From: Amphibalanus amphitrite
Taxonomy: Eukaryota > Arthropoda > Thecostraca > Balanomorpha > Balanidae
Reading direction: 5' to 3'
NCBI RefSeq assembly: GCF_019059575.1
Contig: NW_024882036.1
Location: 186,001-250,000, forward strand
Length of the DNA stretch: 64,000 bases
Under the pieces are notes generated by a model. The model was not told the DNA's origin, ran no database searches, and worked only from the letters and a program-made list of their open reading frames with translations. This document shows positions 12,222 through 63,770 of this stretch, piece by piece; position 1 is the stretch's first letter, and the number at the start of each line of letters is the position of its first letter. The translations under genes were made by a program, and so were the position numbers.

Positions 12222-12649
12222 ATGGTAGGCGCCGGGGAATTTGTTATTATTCACGCCCGTTTATTGATCGCAGTTCATCTTAAATCGTCAGTTTTAACCC
12301 GTATTCATCCGACAAACATAAAAAGTCGTTTTATTCGCTAGTTTTCTGAGGGTTTCTACTTTTTATCCATTTCACTTTCTTTTTCATTCTTACGTTGTTT
12401 TACTGGTTTTATTTTTATTCACGTTTTATTTCGTGTAAAGTTTTTCCTTCATAAACTGAAGTTTTCTTCAGTAATTTGGTAGCAATTTGGTAGCAATAAA
12501 ATTGTAGATCTCTTGCGTCGTTTATCGTCTCAGTAGGCATTTCTAGCGCCACCTGTCGCCGCCGGGAGATCTTTTTCCTTTGACGCAGGGGGGCGACACG
12601 GCTATTCACGCAATATATTCATTTGCGGGCCCCGCGGGGCCTCGCGATG

Positions 12650-13295
12650 ACGCGGCTGGAGGCAACCACTCAGCGCGCTAGGATCCTTCTGGCGGGGCCG
12701 GGCGCCGTAAGGTGTGCAATGAATGGGCGGGCAGACAGAGATGAGGTAGGTATTGAATTTGAAATGACATCATGAGCAATTGGATGGGGAGAGAGAACGT
12801 TTCTAATGGAGCTGGGGATGGGGGAAAACCAAAAATATCACGGCCGGTTCAGTGCTCCGACGGGGCTGGGCGCCGTACGGTGCGTAGTAATTTAGACGGG
12901 CAGACAGAGATGAGTTATCGGATTCGGCTCTCTGGTGGGATTTTAAGACGTTTTTAGTTAAGCTCAGGTTGGGGCAACCCGCTGGCGGATGCAAGGGAAG
13001 GCATTTGGGACAAATGTTATCCCCCACAGGCCCACATCCGGGGCAGCGTCCGAAATCGTTTTTCGAGAAGTGTATTGATCGGTGCACAGTAGTGCGCAAG
13101 GAATCAAAATCCGATGTTTTTTTAATTCACAGAAACCTTTTTTAGGGTATATGCCCCCCGATGTGTTCAAGACCGCTTCCTGAATCCGCCAATTAAGAAT
13201 AGGTATGTCACGGTCGATTATCGAGCTTCGACGGGACTGGGCGCTGTATGCGTCGTACCTACAATGAAGAGGCGTACAGACACCTCACCCCACAT
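12650..13295 (+). repeat. three diverged copies of a ~65-bp unit
   Basis: The unit, built around GACGGGGCTGGGCGCCGTA followed by a CAGACAGAGATGAG-like block, occurs near 12670, 12855 and 13225 with increasing divergence. No gene is associated. Confidence 0.45.
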
Positions 13296-13299
13296 CCTA

Positions 13300-14040
13300 C
13301 TGCTCTACCCGTGCCTCTGGGTGAAGCACTGAAGCATCACGGAAGCCCACAGGACCTGCGAGTCGACGTGGCCGCCGGATACTGCAGCTCCCCGGAGTTG
13401 CCTGGGACCGAGGGTTTAACAGTAGTAATTTTCACTGGTGGTGAATCCTCGTAATGTAGAGATAATATCCTCAAGGACCTCCGTTACGATTTTATATTCC
13501 TAAACAATATGGCTGACCAATTATGCTTGCCTACGTTCAGGCATTATCCCTGATGCTTATCCGCCCACTACAACATGTGTTGTCTGTCAATCAACCATCG
13601 CTCGACGACGGGATCAATTCTAACCATCGGTACTCGGTTGTCAATTCACCCACCCCGTTTCCCTAAAAATAGACGGGTCAGACTCGGCCTGGGTCCTAAC
13701 GAGTCCTAGAATCGCCAGGGACGGGATCGGGTCGACGTTATTGCACCGGTCTTAGCGTCTTTTGTTACATGTAGAGTAGACAGCTTCGACCACGGACGTC
13801 GGACCGTTCTACGAATGTACGCACCATCCAGGCCTAAGATGCGTCGAGCTTTATAAGAATGCAGTCTAGATCAATCAACATAACAATGGTGGTATGCAAA
13901 CGTTAAAATCTCTCCCCGGCTCCCGCAACGTCCAACGCTCCTCCGTTATACGCTCGCTCGATGCGTCCGCCGAGCCGGCTTGCCTCCAATGACGTCATCG
14001 GCCGGCCGGCGGCGTTCAAGGTCAAACGGCTGGTGTCCTT
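13300..14040. other. intergenic, upstream of FKBP
   Basis: No gene seen. GC-rich stretches with CCGGCCGGCGG at ~14000-14010 lie just upstream of the FKBP TATA-like element. Confidence 0.4.
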
Positions 14041-14049
14041 ACCTGGAGT

Positions 14050-14149
14050 TATATAGCCTTGCTTTGACGACTGACGTGCCTTTGACGAGCCGGTTAAATT
14101 AAAAATTAAAAATTTTAAAGTTAATATCTGCCTTCCCTTCTGTTAAAAG
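14050..14149 (+). promoter_or_regulatory. FKBP core promoter and non-coding first exon
   Basis: TATATAG begins at 14050. A short untranslated exon probably starts about 30 bp downstream and ends at 14149 with the strong donor AAAAG|GTAAGT. The next exon opens after the acceptor TGCATTTCAG at 14731, four bases before the start codon. Inferred from signals only. Confidence 0.5.
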
Positions 14150-14735
14150 GTAAGTAAGGTTGTTATTCTTATATTGTGTTTCTTCATTTTATTGTATATT
14201 GTGGTTCTAAGCTTCAGATGAAATAACTATGGTCAATGAAATCTAAGCAATAATTACCAATAATTAGCAAAGCAAAGCAATAATTGGCAGTAATAAAAGC
14301 CATAATTACCAGGAAGCGTCATGAGAGAATGCTGATTTTCTGACATTTTTATTTGAGTTGTTTCAGCTCGTGTAATTGAATGATGGTTTCCTAATTGCCA
14401 ATTATGGGGAATGCTGTAAAAGATCTGGGATGTGATTCTTCTATTATTAGTTTCAGTTAAGCTAAATGAGCAATTAAATGTTGTTCCTATTTACTTTTTC
14501 AGCTGCTTCATGGCTACTCAGCCACTCCCCATCCTGACTCCTGAGTCCTGACTCCTGAGTATCACCGTTTCAACCTGAATTAACCTTGAGTGTATCATAG
14601 CAAGGTAATATTCTGTTGTGAATCATGATATAAATTCAAACTTTTTCCATAGGTACCTTGTTTTCAGTTTCTTATAGGTTTTTGGTCCAGTACTTGTTTT
14701 TTCATACTGTTTCCATTCACCTGCATTTCAGAGCC

Positions 14736-18452
<3,717 letters not shown>

Positions 18453-18932
18453 GAAAGGCTGGGTGTACCAATACTGGTGCGCGCAACGTAAACGTCTGTC
18501 AAACCAAACATTCACTGCTTTTTCATTGAAGATATTCGGCACTTTCTCTGCTTTTTGTGCGTGATCGAGATGGTAGTTACTCACTGAAGATCTCTGGGAG
18601 TTCTGACGCATGTGAAGTGGATCTCGCAATCGCTTTATCCTAGGATGCTACCCGCTGTCGATGGGTGTTTTGGGTGTCACCGAGTGTTTCTACCTTGCAC
18701 ACTAGGTATGTTCTTTGTTGCTACTCCAATTTAGTCCATTTGTACCTTTTTAAAAAGCGCTTAACGTTGACCGGCGATGAAGTCGCATTCCTTTTCCATG
18801 TTTTGTATTTTTTCTCGAAATGCTCCATATTTTGTGGTCGATGGCGTATTAAAAGTGCATGTAAGTGATTTTGAAACGCTTCAAAGTCGTTTGGTGGTTT
18901 CCATGAAACTGTCCTTGCTCCGACAAAATAAA

Positions 18933-19540
18933 ACGGAACAGTGTCGTTTATCGTCATTTTCTCGCACGGAAACGACTGAGTCCCATGGTGTCCAGCTTCC
19001 AAACAACTAAACTGTCGCAATTCCTATATCACTAGCTCTTGGAAGCAAGAGTCGACTGCCCAAAACTGATACTGCAATACATCTACATATATTGGGGATA
19101 ACATCACAGCGGCATAAACATTGGTCTCCACACAGTTCCTCATTCACGACGGTAAAGGCGCACGACTGCGCTAAACGTTCGTATAAAACACTAATCATAC
19201 AGGACTGCAACTCGCCTTCGTCTTCCCGACGTTGGCTGAGCAAAGTTAAAGGGTAAACAGGATAAACAAAAGGACACCACATAAAGTGACTGCGTCGGTT
19301 CAGTCAGACATACGAAACTCGCGTAAAGGCTGGTGTTCTCCAGGGTATAGTACTTGGTCCCCAATTGTTTTCATTTCTCACGCAAGACCGACTGGGTCAG
19401 TCCGACCCTAGCGGCAAACCACCGCTCACCTAGCTGTGGAGTTTTGCTATTAATTCGCCAAAACTCATTAACTTGACCGGTGGTTAGCTGCTCGCAACAC
19501 GTTCTGCCTTTAATTGACTGACCAATACGCGTCTCGCCTG
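18933..19540. other. intergenic between convergent genes
   Basis: Lies between the FKBP 3' end (+) and the myosin-XV-like 3' end (-). No gene seen. Four ATTGG motifs cluster at 19,543-19,655, overlapping the last exon of the minus-strand gene. Confidence 0.4.
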
Positions 19541-19605
19541 TCATTGGTTAATCACAACACATCGGATGTGATTGGTTGAGCCCTGCACGTGCCGCCTCTG
19601 ATTGG

Positions 19606-55805
<36,200 letters not shown>

Positions 55806-58459
55806 CGAGTGTTGGAATCTGGAGTCCAGGTGGTGTATTCAGGAGCGGTAACAGACCTCCGTGAAATACAATGTCTGAAGACGGCGTCCCAGGTTACGAG
55901 TAGTCCTTGTCCGTTAATGTAATCGAGCGGGCACGTGCCAACACGGCCTAAGACGGCACGTCTCGTGATATTCCGTGTTGGAGATCGAACACGTGCACTA
56001 CAGTTAACGTTTAAACACGTGCCCTTATCGGGTTTGAATAGTTTCTTGGAACGGATCAGCGTGTAGAACGGCACACGTTTGGGCAGCTGTCACGAAATGA
56101 TTATGGCGTATTTCAACTATTCGTTCAATGCCAACCCTCAATTCATGATTGTGAGACAATGCGGCATAGCCACTGGTTTCTTTACCACAATGTCTATCAA
56201 TTCATGAGTGAACAATTGCCAAAATCAGCACAGCAACTTGTCACTCCATTGTTACCAGCACTATCACTAACAATGTGACTGACTGCGATACTGACTGGTT
56301 GACTGACGGACTGATAGCGCGACTGACAGCGTGACTGACCGGCGTGGAACGCGGCGCCACCCGGGGTACAGCCCCCACCCTCCGCTAGCTTCCGGTCAGC
56401 GCGGGTGCTGTGCGGAGGGGGAGGGAGGGGAGGGTGCGGTGTGTGTGCCACACCCTGGATACGGACACGGACTGCCGCGGGTGAAGAGCTGCGGACACAG
56501 CGGGTCCGGGGACACGGTGTCCGGCGGAGCTGAGGACACGATATCTCTGACGGGGCTGTGGACACAGTCCACTGTCCGGTAGACCTGAGGACACGTGTTT
56601 GACGAATACAGCTGAGGATACGTGCACCCGCCAAAGCCGAGGGAACAATCTGTCCGATCCACGTGCTAGTGCTGAGCTGGGAGCTGTGAAACGTTTTCTC
56701 TTTAGTGTTTCTGTGGATCACCGGCTCATGACGATCGAACAGTGAATCCAGGAGGCGGTGAGTCGGATCATTTGGGACGGTGATTTTACATGCACCAGTG
56801 GTTTCTTCACTTTTCTCCTGGCTTCGCTCGTTTCTGGATATGGCAGCAGTTCTCTTCACGGGCTTGTTTGTTGACCGCAAACTGTCAATGTCAGTTTGAC
56901 AGTGAGTGTCAATTCAAATCTTTGAATTGGCCTCTGCCCTCAATCTTTTACAAATCGGAGCACATCTATCCTCGGTAAAACGACGAATATAGCACTCGCA
57001 CTAGCACCAAATCACGCCACCACTGGCCACAATAGTTTCACGTCAGCACACCACTCCCTTCCACGTGTCCCGCTGTTTCGTACCTCGGCTCACTGCTTCC
57101 CCGTCCGTTCACCGTACCGACGCTGCCTCGTCCGAGTGTCACACTCACGGCACCACCCCTGCCGCCTGTCACCCGGGCCCCCGCCGCCGACCGACTGTGT
57201 GTCACGTATAGGACCCGACTCCGCCCCGACGGTGAAACGCCCGGGGCACTGGAGCGGCACAGCGCGCGAGCCGACCGCCCGGCTAGCGCCCCCGACAGAG
57301 GATAATGGGAGGGGGGGGGGTTGTAGTGAGATTATCCGTAGGATTTGTGTCATGAGAAGAGCAGTAGGATTGACTGTGAGGTGGGGTTGATGGTCGGATC
57401 GGGTATCTTGTGAAGGGAGTTGAAGGGAATTATTTTGTCGTGATGTGAGATGTAGGAGTGGTACTTGATTACAATGTATGGTAAGTGTTACGGTGAATAT
57501 TTTTTGATGAGTTATGAGTTAGCCCTTTTACCCAAGAATGGAGATGCTTTATTGCCTATTAATTGAAGGATATGTGATTGACTCAAACTAGATTTGGCTA
57601 TATCCGATTATAAGGACAAGATAGGCATGATTTATTTGAAACGACAATTTAGACAGCGACTATCAATAATGGAGGTCTAAAAATATTTTTATTGGATATA
57701 CATATCTATTATTCATGCTTTACTTGCCCATAAAAGTTTGACGCTCCATTCACCGAGCTCAGTTACATATCCATGTAGAAACTCCTCGACTTTCACCTTC
57801 ACTACCGCGAAAAAGTTATTCGTGTCATTCAAACACAGCGCAAGGTCGCACTCTACAGCTCACCACCGTGACGAAAACAAAACAAACAGAATAAAGCAGA
57901 CTGCGGCTGATTATAATTGCACGGGCCGCGTCCCCGGTATCACCCCACGTGCAGGTCGTGAATGCAGCATTGGCGGCCGGGCAGCCGTGACAAGTTTCAC
58001 GACCCCAAAGAACCGAGACAGAGAGGTATGTATGACGGAACGCGCCGGTATTGGCGACATCACGCAGCGCGACACAGTCGCCATTGTTCTCACTTTTGAC
58101 CAAACCTAGCGAAAGTCGATATGTAGATGAAGATGAAAGTTTTCGGCGGGCTCTGTTCCACGAGCCTATCGGGCTGTTTTCAATTTTCAGCAGCCTCCTC
58201 GTGACATCGACATGAAATGGATGGAGCGTCATGGTCATGCCCTGTCATGGGCATTGGGATGTAAAGTTAAGACTTCGTGTGTGAGTAGTCTTAATTGTCA
58301 ATACCAGTTGCCTTTCGATCGTTTTCATCATCAGTCAGTCTCTATTTTTGTTTTTCAGCTCTCTTCGAGACTTCCTACGCACAAAAACTGGAGGAATGCT
58401 TTAATGGATTGCTTTATAGAGTCATTTTGTGTAAAAATAGCATTTTAAGGTCTTCCGTC
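55806..58459. other. upstream of MYO15-like exon 1; possible promoter at 57.1-57.3 kb
   Basis: No protein recognised. 57,100-57,300 is very GC- and CpG-rich, and on the minus strand contains GTGGTGCC|GTGAGTG, a possible donor of a non-coding first exon for the gene starting at 55805. A second GC-rich block lies at 56,340-56,520. Confidence 0.35.
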
Positions 58460-58531
58460 GCCGCCTTAGCTCAGGGGCAGAGCACCTGTCTCGTAAACAG
58501 GGGGTCGTGAGTTCGATTCTCACAGGCGGCA
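58460..58531 (+). tRNA. tRNA-Thr (CGT)
   Basis: 72 nt. Acceptor GCCGCCT pairs with AGGCGGC, discriminator A. The anticodon stem CCTGT/ACAGG holds loop CTCGTAA, anticodon CGT. The T arm GTGAGTTCGATTCTCAC carries a good B box. It matches eukaryotic tRNA-Thr. Confidence 0.95.
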
Positions 58532-58985
58532 GGTCGTTGCCCGATCTTTTTGTCTCTTAGGTGTTCTGTTGCTTAATCATTTATTTCGGCAAACGCGAGG
58601 CACGAGAAACGTTTAAAATAGCGCAAAGCTGCGAATAACTTCGCTCAATTTAATGTCATGAAACAATTCGATTATGATTTTCGTTGATGCACGCTGCACA
58701 GAGCAAAGCATGGTAGGTATGCCTAAAACTCTAACCAAAGTGCATATTGCAGTGCACAGTGCACATGGCCTGCGAATGGATATAAACTAATGAAAGCGGA
58801 AGGTTTGCTAAATACCGATTGAGTCACTGTATCTGAAATTTTCATCGTAATTATGGTTTAGTTAGTGTTCCTGCTAAATCATATCCCACTAAACTTACTA
58901 AACCATAAATCTACTTACATATAGCGTTCCTTGCCTGTCGTTCGGTTTTTGTTGATGCAAGTATCATTACCCGCCCTACCTTATC

Positions 58986-59058
58986 GACTCCGTGGCACAA
59001 CGTAGCGCGTCTGATTCCAGATCAGAAGGTTGTACCTATTTTCAAATCACGTCGGGTC
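58986..59058 (+). pseudogene. tRNA-Trp (CCA) relic
   Basis: GACTCCGTGGCACAACGTAG, CGCGTCTGATTCCAGATCAG and AAGGTTG match tRNA-Trp from the 5' end through the anticodon arm (CCA). The T arm is broken: GGTTGTACCTATTTTCAAATCACG has extra or changed bases in place of the usual TGCGTGTTCAAATCACG, and the D arm lacks a G. The 3' acceptor is one base short. It probably does not fold as a functional tRNA; it may also be the head of a SINE. Confidence 0.75.
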
Positions 59059-59277
59059 CAAATGGTTTATATTTACATAATGCATCCATCCACACTTCCA
59101 TCCTCGTTTATTTACATTTTACTGACAGACTGAAGAGAACTACTAACGAGCAGCTTGCCAATGTGTCAGGAAGGGTACCAACAAAACGGCGCGTGGCTTC
59201 AGCAGACCGTCACTCACCATTGCGAGTTATCAAGTCAAGAAAGAATCGAACGGCAAACGACTTATACTTTCCGGTTT

Positions 59278-60663
59278 TCAGTTCTTACAACCATCATGAG
59301 ACAGCGGCCGTTGGTGCCACGTGGACAGTGATGTGAAACACTCATTGATCGCGTCAGTTACTTCGGCGAACTTCTCAGAACACGCCGCCTTCATCTCGTC
59401 AAGCTTATTCACAGTCTCTGTCTCAACTTCCCCCAACTGGTTCTCAATTTCAGCCACTTGTGAAAACGTTCCATTTAGTTTATCTGCCAGAACAGATAAC
59501 TCAACGTCGAAGTCAATGGCCAGGGAGAGCCATAGACCGAACTGAATCTTCACATCGGCCGCCGCCTCTTCCATCAGAGTCACCAGGCCACTGACTGTTT
59601 GATTGCGCTTGCTATCGATCTCCGAAAGCAGGACGCCTTCAGCCGCAGTCATGTCCTCCAAGAACGCCTCCTGCCCGGCGGGGAGCTCCGCGAAATCCTC
59701 CGCCACCTCCCTCTCCACCTCTTTGAGCCGCTCCTTCATTGCCGCCTGGCCGCTGAGGTAGATCTCCGTCTCGCAGCCCGCGTCTGCCGCGGTCCGCAGC
59801 TCCTGGGCAGAGCTCTGGGACTTGTCGATGTTCTCCAGCGGCTGAAGCACCTCCGGCCACGAGGCTCGCTCTGTTCTGAGCCGTAGCAGCAGCGTGCTCT
59901 GGTCGCTGGTGAGCCGGCTAATCCTACCCTCCAGCGAGATCATCTCGTGGAGGATGCGGGAGCTGCACCTGCGCGGAGAAGGCTTCCTCTTCTTCTTCTT
60001 CTTCTTCATCCAGGAGATGATGAAGCGTTCGTCCCTATCCTGGCGGCTGGCGGTATCGGCGCTGGAAGGGGTCCTGACGTCGACGGCTGCCGGTGTGGTG
60101 GTGTTATGATCCAGCCTGATGTAGTCCTTGATGTAGTCCTGACAAAGACAAACAGAATGTCAAGAGAATCTGCTAAAAGGATCCGGCACTACGGGATTCA
60201 GCATTGATACATTTCATGATTAACGTTTGCTTTGGCATTTTGTTCGCACGTATTCAAATATTTAGAATATGAATCATTCACGAGTGAACAAGCATAACTA
60301 ACGAATGAATGAAAGAAGGGACAACCAGCGGACGAAACAAATGAGCGTGAAACATACCTCTTCTCCAAACAGCTCATCGTGCTCCTGATACACCGCAACC
60401 TCTTCGAACTCTCCTGGCTGCGGCGGGCTGACGTACTTCACAGACAGCTGGTGTGACGGCATGTTCAGCAGCAGGACGGCCAGCAGTGGCGTCAGCAGAC
60501 GGACCGGCGGGCGGAGGGCGGCTGACACGGTGACGGGAGGCCGCGGACTGGCGCTGACCGTCGGAAGGCAGAGTCCGGCAGGGCTCAGAGGTCCGGTCTG
60601 AGGAGGGCTCGATGGTAGGGGAGGAGGAGTGGGAGGAGTCAGGTGATGAGGTAGAACGGTCAT
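59278..60663 (-). CDS. two-exon coiled-coil protein with N-terminal hydrophobic segment, unknown family
   Basis: Exons 60663-60358 (102 codons) and 60138-59278 join in phase 0 (GAAGAG|GTATGT; TTTGTCAG|GAC), giving 388 aa. The N-terminus is Pro/Ser-rich and has a hydrophobic stretch, PVRLLTPLLAVLLLNM, then SVKYVSPPQPGEFEEVAVYQ, ending LFGEE-DYIKDYIRLD over the junction. Next come a basic patch MKKKKKKRKPSPRR and ~200 residues of acidic heptad-like helix (for example KERLKEVEREVAEDFAEL and QVAEIENQLGEVETETVNKL). The hydrophobic part could be a signal anchor if the first ATG is used; the alternative start MPSHQLS would remove it. I do not recognise the family. The next gene upstream, on the same strand, is the helicase at 61926. 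Confidence 0.7.
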
Positions 60664-61454
60664 TGGACGAGACGGTGACCAGCGTTGGAGAGGATGCCCT
60701 CCCCTGCCTCACTTCTTATCTCTTCCCTGTCTCTTAGACCGATGACAAAGGCGCTTCATCTAATCTCACATCTTAATCAACCCGAAACTCTGGGAGGTCG
60801 GTCGAAATGTCATCAATGCGCCCGAGTCATCTCCCTGGTCTTGCGTCTCTGGGGCGACATGTAATACACCTTCTGATCAATGAGAGGAGCAGACCTATCA
60901 GTCATGTAAATCAGGCATGCCACACAGGTAGCCGAGGCGTCACAACCGGAGCGTTTGTCTCTACGCACTCCGTTCATTGTAGACATTCCGTGGGCGTGGT
61001 GGGAGACGGTGGGACGAGATCCCAGTGTTGTTTGGTGGTAGAGATACTGAGAGTAGCGGCAGTCGGCCATCAGAGAGGGTCGTGTGGACAGAAAGGACCG
61101 GGCAGGAGGATTAACTAGGACTACGGGGAACTTGAGGGGTGGGTACGCAGAGACGATCTAAAACTGGTGGGGAGGTGAGGGTTTGGCAATCCCTGTAGTC
61201 GCTGTGTCGCGTTACTACGTGTATGACAACTGCAGCAACTGTGACGGTTATGGAACTGCGATGGCTGTGAAATTAGATTTGACATTCGAAATATGTCTCG
61301 TTCAAGACATTCTGAGATAGGCATTAGGTATGTACACCATGATTCTGCTCAACGACCGTTCATTCCTATTGATATTTATTATTCATTCATGTGATAGTGC
61401 CGGTAATCGTTAAAAGACGTTATTGATAGCACACAGTAAAGGATAGTCGTCTAA
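60664..61454. other. intergenic between two minus-strand genes
   Basis: No gene seen. It should include the promoter of the coiled-coil gene. The likely poly(A) signal of the helicase gene is AATAAA on the minus strand at 61460-61455. Confidence 0.45.
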
Positions 61455-61925
61455 TTTATTGAAGCTATTCTAGGCTAAAATGCAACCCCTTTAAACATTT
61501 CACACATCAAAATATAGTATATCAGTTCTGTTCTGTGCATCCCGGCGCTTATCACATCCGACATCACAGCTGAATGCCCTCACAGCCAGATCACTGGCAT
61601 CCGCCTAAAAACTCCCAACGACGCCAAGCCTCGGTGCCGCAAACATCACTGACGCAGCTCACCGGGCCTGGTCCCCTGACCCCCCCCCTCCCCCTGCCAA
61701 CCTCGGGCCTTTGCACCGACACTCTTCTGATGCTAACTCCCTGACACTTTGTCTCTGGGTTTGTCCAAGCCAGGTCTCTAATAGGTGGCAATTTTCCATG
61801 TGTAGAGCACTGCCTCGCAATTTATAGGTGGCGACTTGTGATTCGCAGGTGCCGCGTCCTCATTCAGAGCTTGTGGATCGTGACTCCCAGGTGGCGTTAC
61901 GCTCTGCAGTGAGATGTCCGGTCCC

Positions 61926-63770
61926 TCACAGGCGACATTTGCGCGCCGATCGCACCTCGCCGTTTCGCCGCAGGTGCGTCACCAGCGAGGCGAGGACCTC
62001 GTCCGAGGAGACCGTCTCCGTGTCGCAGACGACGCACAGCTGCCGACGCGCGCGCGTCACCGCCACGTTGATCCGTCGCTTGTCGCCGAGGAAGCCCACG
62101 TCTCGGTTCGGGTTGGAGCGGACCAGGGACAGTAGGATGGCCTCCTTCTCGCGGCCCTGGAAGCCGTCCACGGTGTTGACCTCGACGTCGGGGAGTTTAT
62201 GACGCCGCAGCGCCGCGCGCACGGCCGCCGTCTGAGCCGCGTACGGGGTGATGACTCCCATGTGCTGCTGGAGGAGGCCGTCGGCCGCCAGCGCGGCGGC
62301 ATGCGCCGCCACGAGCGCCGCCTCGCCGAGGTTCTGTCTAGAGCGGGTCTGATCGGGAGTGGACTCGGCGAGGCGACAGCCGGCCGTGTCGATCAGCAGT
62401 AGCGTCGGGCCAGTCTCGGCTGTGTCCCGGACCCCAGGCAGCTGGGAGAGCCGGTGGCGCAGCACGTGCGGCGCCGCCGAGAGCAGTCCGCCGTAGTAGC
62501 GGCCCGACGACCACTCCTGGATGTGCTCGTTCATCCGGTACTGGACGCCGAGCTTACACACCAGCGCGTCGCCGTGCAGCTGCAGCTGGCGCTCCATCAG
62601 CGACACGGACAGGCCGCCCTTCTCGGCCGACTTGTTCCGCAGCATCGGAGACAGCTGCTCCGGATCCCCGAACATGAGCACTTTCTTGGCGCGCGGTATG
62701 GCGAGCCAGCAGGCCGCCTCCAGCGCCTGCGTGGCCTCGTCGATCACCAGCAGGTCAAACTCACCACCCTGTTTGGTGAGCTTCAGCGGCCCCTGCTCGC
62801 TGGCCGTTGCCAGAGTGCACAGCACCACCTCCGCATCTTCGATGACCTTTCTCTTCAGCTGCTTTTCGTTGGGCATGTCGTTCCAGTCCTCGCCCAATCT
62901 CTTCTCCCAGTCATCGAGAAGGTAGGCGGCGCATTGGTCAATCCAAAAGTCCAGCAGGTTCTCCTGGATCCTCGCTGGATGTCCCAGTCGGACCATGTTT
63001 CCCAGCTCGGCCTCCCACAGTTTTTCCAGCAGGTTGTCCACGGCAGTGTTGGACGGCGCGCACACCAGCACCCGCTGACCTCGCTCCACGTGCTGCAGAA
63101 TCGCCTCCACGGCCGTGGTGGTCTTCCCGGTGCCGGCCGGCCCGTGGATGATCGCCAGCCGCTGCTGGCGCAGGGTGAACTCCACTGCCGCGCGCTGCGA
63201 CGGGTCCAGCAGGGTGTTGAAGAGCCGCAGCTGGCCGCTTTCGTCGAGGAGCTGCGGCGGCAGCTGTGCCGCCGGTGGCTCCAGCGGGCAGGCATCTTCG
63301 GCGAACAGGGTGGCCCGGAGACATCCCAGCGGACCGGAGTTCAGCGACGGGAGGGCCTTCAGGGCGGCGCACATCCTCTCGTGGGTGCTGTCGTCGTGCA
63401 TCTTATGCACGTCCACGAGCGTGTGCAGGGGGACGTGTTTACTCTTGTTCTTGTCCATCACCAGAGTGAGCTCGAAGTCCGTCTTGTGCCGGACGACAGC
63501 CGTGGGCCACCGCTCGCCCACGCGCACCCTGACGCTGTCCCGGCTGGAGATGCAGTTTCTGGGGAACATCGCGTCCCGACCGGCGGCGGGTCGCAGCAGC
63601 AGCTCGTGGAAGCGGTGCCGCGTCCTGCGCTGCTGCACCACCAGCAGCCCCGGCAGCTGGTCGCGGCCGTACAGGCGCTGGCGGTCCCACACCTCGGTCC
63701 TGTGCTCCTTCTCCAGCAGATGGAGGTGCAGCTTCACCAGCTCCTTGCAGCTCAGCGGCTTGGGTGGCGG
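61926..63770 (-). CDS. IGHMBP2: IGHMBP2/SMUBP2-type SF1 helicase, last exon (gene continues past the right edge)
   Basis: 614 codons plus stop after the acceptor TTCTGTTTCAG, phase 0. UPF1-like SF1B helicases unwind RNA/DNA 5' to 3'; IGHMBP2 acts with ribosomes and tRNA factors and is mutated in human SMARD1. Visible in order: N-terminal beta-barrel/1B region, LLDPSQRAAVEFTL (Q-motif type), Walker A GPAGTGKTT (~exon residues 210-218), CAPSNTAVDNLLEKL (Ia), VIDEATQALEA (II, DEAT for DEAD/DECA), FGDPEQLSP (III), VQYRMNE (IV), VDGFQGREKEAI (V), RRINVAVTRARRQL (VI). All catalytic residues are present. The protein ends at HLRRNGEVRSARKCRL, right after the helicase core, so the R3H and AN1 zinc-finger regions of vertebrate IGHMBP2 are absent. 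At least one more upstream exon lies beyond 64,000. Confidence 0.93.
   Translation of the reverse strand, partial: PPPKPLSCKELVKLHLHLLEKEHRTEVWDRQRLYGRDQLPGLLVVQQRRTRHRFHELLLRPAAGRDAMFPRNCISSRDSVRVRVGERWPTAVVRHKTDFELTLVMDKNKSKHVPLHTLVDVHKMHDDSTHERMCAALKALPSLNSGPLGCLRATLFAEDACPLEPPAAQLPPQLLDESGQLRLFNTLLDPSQRAAVEFTLRQQRLAIIHGPAGTGKTTTAVEAILQHVERGQRVLVCAPSNTAVDNLLEKLWEAELGNMVRLGHPARIQENLLDFWIDQCAAYLLDDWEKRLGEDWNDMPNEKQLKRKVIEDAEVVLCTLATASEQGPLKLTKQGGEFDLLVIDEATQALEAACWLAIPRAKKVLMFGDPEQLSPMLRNKSAEKGGLSVSLMERQLQLHGDALVCKLGVQYRMNEHIQEWSSGRYYGGLLSAAPHVLRHRLSQLPGVRDTAETGPTLLLIDTAGCRLAESTPDQTRSRQNLGEAALVAAHAAALAADGLLQQHMGVITPYAAQTAAVRAALRRHKLPDVEVNTVDGFQGREKEAILLSLVRSNPNRDVGFLGDKRRINVAVTRARRQLCVVCDTETVSSDEVLASLVTHLRRNGEVRSARKCRL

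Noticed and set aside
11990-12254. Minus-strand frame over the small membrane-protein exon
   Set aside because: No family or splice support; the plus frame has a better hydrophobic segment and a poly(A) signal.
14513-14560. A second MATQ-like start (ATGGCTACTCAGCC) after a TTTTTCAG acceptor upstream of the FKBP start
   Set aside because: The frame stops within about a dozen codons and there is no FKBP similarity; treated as coincidence in the 5' leader region.
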